Assembly: GCA_003551785.1 (NCBI GenBank)
Contig: PUNP01000484.1
Coordinates: 1 to 5,009, forward strand
Source of the DNA: Candidatus Brocadiaceae bacterium
Lineage (GTDB): Bacteria > Planctomycetota > Brocadiia > SM23-32
DNA: 5,009 bases
Direction: 5' to 3'
Below are positions 1 to 4,823 of the stretch, piece after piece. The first letter of the stretch is position 1. Each line of letters opens with the position of its first letter. Position numbers and translations under genes: made by a program. The notes under the pieces were generated by a model. That model made no database searches, had not been told where the DNA came from, and saw only the letters and a program-made list of their open reading frames with translations.

Positions 1-403
1 CGGGATTCAGGTGTATGTATTGAGTGACCTTGCCGACGTAGGCTTTCGTATCCTCGACAAGATACGCTTTGTACCGACCCTGGAAAACATGTCCGCAGGA
101 ATCGTGGCGGTGGTTGTACATGCTGGTGAAAGAGGTCAGGAACGACCGCATGTAGGCGCCAAGGTTCGCTTCCTGGGTCCGCAGATGGATGTGGATGTGG
201 TTGATCATCAAGCAGTATGCCCGGACCTCGATCCGGAACAGTTCCGCGAAATGCACCATCCGATCCAACACATGGCTCCACGGGGTAAATTTACGGCTTT
301 TCTTGTCAACTTCATATTCACGAGCAAGTTTCGGTACAAGATTTCGGGGAATGAGTTCGACAATCTGATTCATAACACTAAATTTATGACGGGACGGCTT
401 CAT
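1..403 (-). CDS. Chimeric transposase ORF: IS4-type N-terminus joined to Y1 (REP-associated) transposase core, partial
   Basis: The minus strand is open from an ATG at 403 to the left edge (134 codons, C-terminus missing). An AGGAG ribosome binding site lies about 8 bases before the ATG. Residues 1-45 (MKPSRHKFSVMNQIVELIPR, then VDKKSRKFTPWSHV) look like the N-terminal DUF4372 domain of IS4-family transposases. From about residue 47 the protein instead looks like a Y1/REP-associated tyrosine transposase: FRIEVRAYCLMINHIHIHL with the HUH pair H69 and H71, then GHVFQGRYKAYLVED and QYIHLNP, where Y129 aligns with the catalytic tyrosine. The usual Y1 N-terminus (first beta strand of the HUH fold, the YHITSRGN-like region) is absent and replaced by the IS4 piece. 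The join at about 262-270 keeps the frame. Family recognition is strong for the Y1 part and good for the IS4 part. Whether the fusion makes a stable or active protein is doubtful; it is probably a recombination by-product of two decaying elements. Confidence 0.7.
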   Translation of the reverse strand, partial: MKPSRHKFSVMNQIVELIPRNLVPKLAREYEVDKKSRKFTPWSHVLDRMVHFAELFRIEVRAYCLMINHIHIHLRTQEANLGAYMRSFLTSFTSMYNHRHDSCGHVFQGRYKAYLVEDTKAYVGKVTQYIHLNP

Positions 404-462
404 AAGCAATACTCCTGTTTTGAGTGTTTTTGTTTCATATCAAAACATGTTGCTTAGCCGTT

Positions 463-795
463 CTATTTCCAGTTATAACTCCAAAATCCATCTATCCTAT
501 GGGATGGCTGTGATATATCTTTCCCTTTTCGCCAATAACCAGCCCCAAAAATCCGGATTACATCATTTCTATAAGTAAAACGGACTGACATAATACCTTC
601 GGCTACCTCGCCGAGACAGTAATAACGTTCTTCGTTTTCGCTGTGCACCTTCTCTTTTAAAATTACACGTTTCTGATCTGCAAATGCGTATTGCGCCAAT
701 GCAAAAGACACGCCGTGCTTATCCCGGTTAATTGCCTCTTTCTCTTCGTCCCATTCGAATTTGTTTTTTTCTTTTCCATTATAATGCCATATCAT
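463..795 (-). CDS. brnT: BrnT family toxin (DUF497), no BrnA partner
   Basis: This 110-residue protein matches the BrnT/DUF497 family, RelE-fold ribonuclease toxins of type II toxin-antitoxin systems that cleave RNA and stop growth. Visible hallmarks are FEWDEEKE (13-20), KHGVSFALAQYAFAD (26-40), HSENEERYYCLGE (51-63), and a final strand VRFTYRNDVIRIFGAGYWRKGK (71-92). The last 18 residues (from about DISQPSHR) do not resemble the family and may be read-through into foreign sequence. In this family brnA normally follows brnT closely in the same direction; here the next 60 bases contain only the lead-in to the IS4-type transposase fragment, so the toxin looks orphaned. The ATG at 795 is the only possible start, because a stop lies 18 bases upstream in frame; it has no convincing Shine-Dalgarno sequence. 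Loss of the antitoxin suggests the toxin is weak, inactive, silenced, or controlled by an antitoxin encoded elsewhere. Confidence 0.8.
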   Translation of the reverse strand: MIWHYNGKEKNKFEWDEEKEAINRDKHGVSFALAQYAFADQKRVILKEKVHSENEERYYCLGEVAEGIMSVRFTYRNDVIRIFGAGYWRKGKDISQPSHRIDGFWSYNWK

Positions 796-805
796 TGTAT
801 GGCAT
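784..805. promoter_or_regulatory. Perfect inverted repeat over the brnT start codon (candidate operator)
   Basis: ATGCCATA (784-791) and TATGGCAT (798-805) are a perfect 8-bp inverted repeat with a 6-bp spacer, and the brnT ATG (795-793, minus strand) lies in the spacer. On the minus strand a TTGACA (814-809) lies just before it and a TATAAT (783-778) just after it, but they are 25 bp apart, too far for one standard sigma-70 promoter. BrnTA operons are autoregulated by BrnA binding at their promoter, so a lost repressor's operator is a fair reading. The binding protein is inferred, not shown. Confidence 0.45.
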
Positions 806-909
806 CTATGTCAAACAATTTTATTGTATATACCGAACGTCAAGACTCACTTACAGGTATGGAGCGGACGCGGAATACACGGTTAGGTGAATGAATTGGT
901 TCGCAGGTT

Positions 910-2391
910 TTATCTCTGCCTTATCCATTCAGACACACGGTCCTCATCTTCCTTTGTCCAGCCGGTGAAAGTATTGTTCATGATGTCATGATAGTCGGAG
1001 GATGGGTTTTCCGCCAAACTGTACAATTTGTCCAGATATAACCCACGCTTGGCTTGCCGCTGAAATTGCGCAAAGTTGTGCCGACGCCACTCTTCCCATG
1101 CCTTAAGCGTAGCTTCGCGGTCGACTTCCCCATCGAGAACTGCAAACAGCTCAGCCGCCTGTTCCGGTTTCTGTTCAATAAGGTCGTTCAACTCTTCGGG
1201 GTCGTCGCGCAGATTGAACAGACGCGATGGGTATCCCTCATGGACAATCAGCTTGTAATCACCTTTGCGAACCATCCAGGACATCGTGTTGGACGTGACA
1301 CCGGAGTAGCTGGCAAGTGCCCATCCACGGCTTTCCGTAGTCTCTCCCCTGGCCAGCGGTAACAACGATTCCCCGTCGAAGCTGTTGCGCTTCTCGATTC
1401 CCGCCAGATCGCAGATGGTCGGCACCACGTCAATAAGCGATACTGGGGTCTCGATACGTTGTCCAGGCTTGATATCCGGCCCGCTCATAACAAGGGGCAC
1501 GCGCACAGAGCCCTCGAAGAGGCTCATTTTGTAGTATTGCTGATGTTCCATCGCCAGCTCGCCATGGTCGCCCGAGAAAATGACCGTCGTGTCATCTGCC
1601 AAGCCGGCCTCCTGCAATGCGGCCATGATTTCGCCGACGATTGCATCGGCTTCTGCGCACATCGCGAAATAGATCCGGCGGACGGTCTTAACGGTTTCTT
1701 CGTCAAATCCATGTCGCCACGCCTTGGATTTCTTCTGGTATTCGTCGGCTGGGTGCTTGTTCTCATCCATAGGGGGTGCATCCACCAATTCTCCGGGGAT
1801 TTGGTCCCACCAGTATTGGTTTGTACGAAAAGCGGCGTGCACTAATCCGGGGTTGAGAGATATGAAGAAGGGGCTGTCACCGGGTTTACGCGAACGGATG
1901 AATTCAATCGCCTGCTCCGCCTTTTCCCAGTCGCCTTTGTGATACTGGCGCTCATTTCCCGGATCGACGCCGTATTCCTGAGCAGGATCGGCATTCATGA
2001 CCGGATGGCATGCAGTGTTCAGCGGTTCCAGAAAATCGGCAACACGGTTCATCACCGAATGTCCACCCGTAAGATAATCCATGTGTTTACCGAGTAAAAG
2101 TACGTCGTGGCTTTGGTGCAGCGCATCATGGTAGGTCCACATGCCCTTTTCCAAGCCCTTGAAGTTGCTCCAGCTTTCGCATTTGTGCGTATAGGTGCCG
2201 GATAGCATGTTCGCTCGTGAGGGGCAACAAATGGGGTTAGTGCAGTAGGCGTTCTGGAAAATAGTTCCCTGCGCCGCCAACCTGTCAATGTTGGGCGTCG
2301 CCTCAGACATTGCCGGATGAATTCTTTGGCAGCCAAGCATGCGCCCGTCCCAGCTTTCGGCGTGAAATTGGATAATGTTAGGTTTTGCCAT
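910..2391 (-). CDS. Arylsulfatase K-like sulfatase (probable uronate-2-O-sulfatase)
   Basis: A 493-residue type I sulfatase. The formylglycine motif is CCPSRANMLSG: C55 of C-x-P-S-R is the residue an anaerobic or aerobic maturase would oxidise. Other active-site residues visible are K102 (GKHMDY), H185 (LVHAAF), D275-H276 (SGDHGELAMEH) and K288. The best resemblance I recognise is to arylsulfatase K: SPICCPSR-like motif, THKCESWSNFKGL, DYLTGGHSVMNRV, YFAMCAEADAIVGEI and DHGELAMEHQQYYKMS all have close counterparts there, as does the C-terminal RLFNLRDDPEELNDL. Human arylsulfatase K removes 2-O-sulfate from glucuronate, so a uronate-2-sulfatase role is inferred. Position 12 is Glu (HAESWDGR) where the human enzyme has the metal-ligand Asp; D15 is kept. 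There is no signal peptide, so it should act in the cytoplasm on imported oligosaccharides. Start: ATG at 2391 with AAGGA about 9 bases upstream. Full length, no frameshift. The GH88 fragment nearby fits the same pathway. No maturase gene is in view. Confidence 0.88.
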   Translation of the reverse strand: MAKPNIIQFHAESWDGRMLGCQRIHPAMSEATPNIDRLAAQGTIFQNAYCTNPICCPSRANMLSGTYTHKCESWSNFKGLEKGMWTYHDALHQSHDVLLLGKHMDYLTGGHSVMNRVADFLEPLNTACHPVMNADPAQEYGVDPGNERQYHKGDWEKAEQAIEFIRSRKPGDSPFFISLNPGLVHAAFRTNQYWWDQIPGELVDAPPMDENKHPADEYQKKSKAWRHGFDEETVKTVRRIYFAMCAEADAIVGEIMAALQEAGLADDTTVIFSGDHGELAMEHQQYYKMSLFEGSVRVPLVMSGPDIKPGQRIETPVSLIDVVPTICDLAGIEKRNSFDGESLLPLARGETTESRGWALASYSGVTSNTMSWMVRKGDYKLIVHEGYPSRLFNLRDDPEELNDLIEQKPEQAAELFAVLDGEVDREATLKAWEEWRRHNFAQFQRQAKRGLYLDKLYSLAENPSSDYHDIMNNTFTGWTKEDEDRVSEWIRQR

Positions 2392-2425
2392 AGTTGTTTC
2401 CTTTTACTTTGCGCACGACAATGCT

Positions 2426-2500
2426 CACCGGCGCGGCGATAGACGCGTCCGGTGAAGACGTTTGTTCAAGTAAACCGCTGCGCGGCAGTGTATTGCGGTT
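2426..2500. repeat. Two inverted repeats in the sulfatase leader
   Basis: Upstream of the sulfatase start are two dyads. CACCGG (2426-2431) pairs with CCGGTG (2449-2454), with a partial GCG/CGC extension inside. AACCGC (2473-2478) pairs with GCGGTT (2495-2500), enclosing a smaller CTGC/GCAG stem (2478-2481 and 2485-2488). No T-run follows either, so they do not look like intrinsic terminators for the sulfatase direction. They could be operators or leader-RNA hairpins, or relics of inserted elements. I see no convincing promoter of the sulfatase's own between 2392 and 2580. Confidence 0.35.
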
Positions 2501-2580
2501 CATAAATGAGAGAGTATAATCCCTCAGACAGCCCGACATGGGTTCGCTACCTTAGGGCACTGAAAGAATGACTATACAAA

Positions 2581-2983
2581 TTATGGACTATTATACACGT
2601 TTTTGCCGGGATCGGGGATGTGCTGGGCAATCTCGGCGATGAAATCGAGCGGGTCAAACACCTCGAAGTTCCGTGAAACGCCGCGCGGCAGTTTATCGTC
2701 GCCAAGCGCGGGAAACGGCTGGCAGTCCGCCTTTTCGGCGCGATACAAGACCGTGCCGCCTGCCTGTGCGTACGCACGCAGACAGGCCGCAGTCGAGGAA
2801 GTCGTTCACGGCGCAACGTATGACCGGCCGCCAGAAGCCGTACTTGCGCTGAAAGCGGTCGGGATAAACCTGCTCGAACTCGTCGAAGCGCTTTTCGAAC
2901 AGGCGATAGAGAACCGTCTCCCACGGTTTGCGCGGGCGATGGAAGCGAGCAGTATGGTCGGCGTCGTCGGTCATGCGGAGCAC
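2581..2983 (-). pseudogene. IS91-family transposase remnant with internal deletion
   Basis: Two pieces of an IS91-type (Y2/HUH rolling-circle) transposase survive. From the ATG at 2974 (or GTG at 2983) the protein reads FHRPRKPWETVLYRLFEK, then DRFQRKYGFWRPVIRC and NDFLDCG. This is the helical lead-in to the zinc-binding domain, which is cut off just where its cysteine cluster should begin (about 2786). The second piece, in another frame from 2760 to a TAA at 2581, reads GGTVLYRAEKADCQPF, then FPALGDDKLPRGVSRNFEVF and DPLDFIAEIAQHIPDPGK. In intact relatives that stretch comes just before the conserved YYGWYS region, which is missing here. The zinc fingers, HUH motif and catalytic tyrosines are therefore gone, so it cannot transpose. 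The pieces meet at the palindrome at 2758-2787. Family assignment rests on recognising these motifs. A consensus promoter precedes it. Confidence 0.75.
2758..2787. repeat. 30-bp palindromic element at the IS91 deletion junction
   Basis: The core GTGCGTACGCAC (2766-2777) is a perfect 12-bp palindrome. It is flanked by GCCTGCCT on one side and AGACAGGC on the other, giving a hairpin of about 13-15 bp per arm with a two-base bulge and one mismatch. It sits between the two surviving pieces of the IS91 transposase and belongs to neither. The form resembles REP/BIME-like palindromic repeats of the kind moved by Y1 transposases, remnants of which lie on both sides in this window. That link is inferred. 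Confidence 0.6.
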
Positions 2984-3002
2984 TCGCGATCAAGTTTTTC
3001 TT

Positions 3003-3031
3003 ATTATAGCACACATATATTAGCTTGTCAA
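3003..3031 (-). promoter_or_regulatory. Consensus sigma-70 promoter of the IS91 remnant
   Basis: On the minus strand, TTGACA (3031-3026) and TATAAT (3008-3003) match both consensus hexamers exactly and are 17 bp apart, the ideal spacing. Transcription should start near 2996, giving a leader of about 22 bases to the ATG at 2974. The transcript points through the transposase remnant toward the sulfatase start at 2391. No clear intrinsic terminator lies between, so it may also drive the sulfatase. Confidence 0.75.
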
Positions 3032-3079
3032 GAAATGTTCTCCCCACGCCTGTCAGAATCATCGGGTCGGACCGGCGGT

Positions 3080-3300
3080 AGTTGTTCAACCGCCGAGGCG
3101 ACCGCTGATTATTATATCGAACAAACGCCTGTTGATGGCGTACCTTACTGGGACACCGGCGGCCGCACCCCCAACCTCCATCGCCTTGGTGACTATTTAC
3201 AGCGTCAGGCTGAACCCGTTAACGACTGGGAGCCGGTTGACAGTTCGGCCGCTGCAATCGCCGCCCAGGGGGTACTGCGGCTCGGCCTGTTCCTACTCAA
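3080..3300 (+). pseudogene. Fragment of GH88-family unsaturated glucuronyl hydrolase
   Basis: In the plus frame that includes 3089, about 70 codons read TAEATADYYIEQTPVDG, VPYWDTGG, then LHRLGDYLQRQAEPVNDWEP and VDSSAAAIAAQGVLRLG. The VPYWD segment and the (D)SSAAAIAAxGLLxL segment are typical of the late part of glycoside hydrolase family 88, enzymes that hydrate and cleave the unsaturated uronic acid at the non-reducing end of oligosaccharides made by polysaccharide lyases. The N-terminal part with both catalytic aspartates is missing, as is everything after the LLRLG helix. The 5' side runs into the IS91 remnant's upstream end and the 3' side into a REP-transposase element near 3319. A longer open frame spans 2603-3397 but its first half is antisense to the IS91 remnant, so it is not a gene. 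The neighbouring sulfatase fits the same pathway. Confidence 0.7.
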
Positions 3301-3318
3301 ACGCAATGTAGTTTATAT

Positions 3319-3600
3319 CGGGGTCAGATACCGTTTTCAAATTTATAACTTTCTGTTAGTAAATATTTTACAAACTTCAAAATATGCTTTAACCTAACTT
3401 ACAGCGAAAATCTGAAGGCGAGAAAACAGTTTTAACAATTTGAGGATGTGAATCATGCCGAGGCGAAGACAGAGCTGGGACAACCATGCCTGCTGCCACA
3501 TAACCCACCGCTGCCACGAGCGCCGGTTCCTCTTTAGATTCGCCAAGTACCGGGACATGTATCGGCAGTATCTCTTTCGAGGCCATCCGACGGTTCAAAA
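3319..3600 (+). mobile_element. Left part of a REP-associated transposase element (truncated)
   Basis: The GH88 fragment stops shortly before CGGGGTCAGATACCG (3319-3333), followed by an AT-rich leader of about 120 bases and then a Y1 transposase start at 3455. Sequences beginning GGGGTCAG commonly border REP-associated transposase genes in environmental genomes, which is from general familiarity rather than a search. The right end is not recognisable, since the gene breaks off near 3600. A short dyad ATCAA/TTGAT flanked by a T-run and an A-run (about 3672-3706) follows but cannot be assigned. Confidence 0.4.
3455..3600 (+). pseudogene. REP-associated Y1 transposase, N-terminal remnant with frameshift
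   Basis: From an ATG at 3455 with GAGG about 9 bases upstream, the protein reads MPRRRQSWDNHACCHITHRC, then HERRFLFRFAKYRDMYRQYLF (3455-3580). This is the N-terminus of the Y1_Tnp (IS200-like) fold, including the first strand with the H-x-T-x-R pattern. After QYLF the match moves to the next frame (FEAIRRFKISI), showing a one-base frameshift near 3572-3580. It ends about where NYMVTSNHVHLL, with the HUH motif, should follow. Neither the HUH pair nor the catalytic tyrosine is present. The sequence from about 3600 to 3743 is not recognisable. Confidence 0.7.
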
Positions 3601-3743
3601 TCTCGATTCCGGCACGGAAAGGCAGGAACACAAATCGGGTTGGGGGCATAGGCAAATTAAACTGGAACATTTTTTTTATCAACGTGCTTGATGTTCACAA
3701 AAAAATCCGTTTCAGCCTTTGTATATTTAACCAATTTCAGCCA

Positions 3744-4076
3744 TTATTGACGAATAATACTCTGAATTTCAGATTTAACTTGAGGAAGGCGCTCTTTAAT
3801 TGTCCTCCAGACGAGGTTATAATCGACCCCGAAATAAAAATGGATCAGCCGATCTCTCATTCCCGCCATTTCCTTCCACGGCAGAGAGGGGTATTGCTTT
3901 CGGATTTCGTCAGGAATGTTCTTTGCAGCCTCTCCTATAATCTCGAACTTACGAATGACTGCACTTGCCGTCTTATCGTCCATGCGGAAATCTTCATAGG
4001 AGATTCCTTCCACAAACGAATCAATACTTTCTATCGCGGCTAAAATATCCTTAAGGTACAGGTTGTAATTTCTCAT
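3744..4076 (-). CDS. hepT: HepT-like toxin (DUF86), HEPN ribonuclease
   Basis: A 110-residue, mainly helical protein of the HepT family. The HEPN active-site motif R-x4-H-x-Y is complete: R74, H79 and Y81 in [25 protein letters not shown] (46-55) and [18 protein letters not shown] are also typical. HepT is an RNase toxin. In the characterised HepT-MntA systems the partner MntA inactivates it by transferring AMP groups to the tyrosine of this motif. Its ATG overlaps the mntA stop by four bases (ATGA, 4076-4073), so it is translated in coupling with the upstream antitoxin gene. Length and motifs are normal and I see no damage. No clear terminator follows; the segment between its stop and about 3690 has two copies of GGCTGAAA and a T-run without a stem. 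Confidence 0.92.
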   Translation of the reverse strand: MRNYNLYLKDILAAIESIDSFVEGISYEDFRMDDKTASAVIRKFEIIGEAAKNIPDEIRKQYPSLPWKEMAGMRDRLIHFYFGVDYNLVWRTIKERLPQVKSEIQSIIRQ

Positions 4077-4372
4077 ACCGCTATTGCCTCATTGTAAACT
4101 GAATCCTGTAATTCTTCGCGCAGAGCCCCTTTAGGAACCACGTCCACTTTTTTCCCAAGCACTTCTTCCAGATATATTGTTAAGCCGCTGAGATCAAACA
4201 AGTCAGCTTCATCTTCAAAATCAACCAGCACATCGATATCACTATCAACTGTCTGTTCTCCCCGAATGTTGGAGCCGAAAACCTGAATGCTTTTCACCCG
4301 GAATCTGCGGATTATTTGCGGTTTAAGCTCACGCAATTGTTGTAGAATCTCTTCTGTTGATAATAAAGCCAT
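4073..4372 (-). CDS. mntA: MntA-like antitoxin, minimal nucleotidyltransferase
   Basis: A 99-residue protein of the minimal nucleotidyltransferase family. The signature G-S-x10-D-x-D is intact: G33, S34, D45 and D47 in [20 protein letters not shown], and the third acidic residue is D77 in KKVDVVPKG. In characterised pairs MntA adenylylates the neighbouring HepT toxin and so neutralises it. The ATG at 4372 has AAGGA about 9 bases upstream, and the stop overlaps the hepT start by four bases. Antitoxin first, toxin second is the usual order. A possible promoter and a palindrome lie upstream at 4423-4463. All catalytic residues are present, so the pair is likely functional. Confidence 0.92.
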   Translation of the reverse strand: MALLSTEEILQQLRELKPQIIRRFRVKSIQVFGSNIRGEQTVDSDIDVLVDFEDEADLFDLSGLTIYLEEVLGKKVDVVPKGALREELQDSVYNEAIAV

Positions 4373-4422
4373 ACACTGATTCCTTCAGACATTACTTTTT
4401 CCATAAAAGGCGTGTGCCCTTC

Positions 4423-4463
4423 GCACCGGTGCAATGATACGCGTGCTGACACTTTCAGATCAA
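4423..4463 (-). promoter_or_regulatory. Possible mntA-hepT promoter with adjacent palindrome
   Basis: On the minus strand TTGATC (4463-4458) and TATCAT (4439-4434) are 18 bp apart and match 4 of 6 and 5 of 6 consensus bases. Directly after the -10 box is GCACCGGTGC (4432-4423), a perfect 10-bp palindrome placed where transcription would start, so it may be an operator. The promoter is a moderate match only; autoregulation is inferred. A weaker dyad, GGC-GTGT-GCC, follows at 4410-4419. Confidence 0.4.
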
Positions 4464-4806
4464 ATAACTAACATATAAGTAAACAGCTTTTTCTGACCTC
4501 AGCAGTTTGTATTCTTCGTTCGTATTTTTGAGCATTAACACAAACTTATCACCTGATTCCATCCGTGACTCCAACCCCGAACCAGGTATTTCCAGCCAAA
4601 TCTGGTTAAGGCAGTTGCTTTGTTCTGCTAATACTTCCGCAGCAACAGCGACTCCCGGCTTAAGTCAGAAAGCAATCCTTTCTTCTCGATTACTGCCGAT
4701 GAACAAAAGTCCAAAACTAAACGATAACTGTAATCTACTCTCACGTTTCCGAAAGTCAAACCTTTTTTATGCCGGGGTCTGCGTCAATGCCGTTAACTTA
4801 AGGCAT
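4455..4806 (-). pseudogene. Probable decayed gene of unknown function, with insert after the start codon and a frameshift
   Basis: On the minus strand a strong ribosome binding site (AAAGGAGTAACTT) precedes an ATG at 4806, 17 bases after the stop of the upstream gene, as in an operon. The ATG is followed at once by CCT TAA. After 35 bases a new frame opens at 4768 (KKGLTFGNVRVDYSYRLVLD, then FCSSAVIEKKGLLSDLS) and stops at 4628. A third frame (4664-4455) then reads KPGVAVAAEVLAEQSN, NQIWLEIPGSGLESRMESGD and KFVLMLKNTNEEYKLLRSEK, and ends at a TGA. Read in order these look like one protein of about 115 residues broken by an insertion and a frameshift near 4655. I do not recognise the family. 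The gene ends within the mntA promoter region. It could instead be non-coding sequence with chance open frames. Confidence 0.4.
4769..4806. repeat. Insert-like sequence with repeated ATGCC/GGCAT units
   Basis: On the plus strand ATGCC occurs at 4769-4773 and 4787-4791, and its complement GGCAT at 4802-4806; the last two form a stem around TTAA-rich sequence (GTTAACTTAA). Between the first two copies is GGGGTCTGCGTCA, and the whole begins CGGGGTC like the REP-transposase element border at 3319. It separates a start codon from the frame that seems to belong to it, so it looks like a small insert or element end. Confidence 0.35.
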
Positions 4807-4823
4807 AAGTTACTCCTTTCAAA

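Noticed and set aside
11..457. A 148-codon plus-strand open frame at the left edge
   Set aside because: It is antisense to the IS4/Y1 chimera, which carries the family motifs on the minus strand.
1054..1845. Several open frames of 60-128 codons on both strands inside the sulfatase
   Set aside because: They are shadows of the full-length sulfatase gene and carry no recognisable motifs.
2493..2520. TTGCGG-16 bp-TATAAT as a plus-strand promoter
   Set aside because: The -35 match is only three of six and no sense-strand gene follows; it overlaps the inverted repeat of the sulfatase leader.
2547..3089. A 180-codon minus-strand open frame
   Set aside because: It overlaps the IS91 remnant in a frame that matches neither surviving transposase piece; its composition is the arginine- and serine-rich type seen in shadow frames of GC-rich genes.
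2603..3397. A 264-codon plus-strand open frame that looks like one long gene
   Set aside because: Its first two thirds are antisense to the IS91 transposase remnant and only about 3080-3300 encodes recognisable GH88 sequence, so it is an accidental composite.
3389..3682. A 97-codon minus-strand open frame
   Set aside because: It is antisense to the Y1 transposase remnant over most of its length and shows no family I recognise; the segment 3600-3682 stays unassigned.
3672..3706. ATCAA/TTGAT dyad between a T-run and an A-run as a transcription terminator
   Set aside because: The stem is short and AT-rich, and on either strand the bases after the hairpin are A, not T, so it does not fit an intrinsic terminator.
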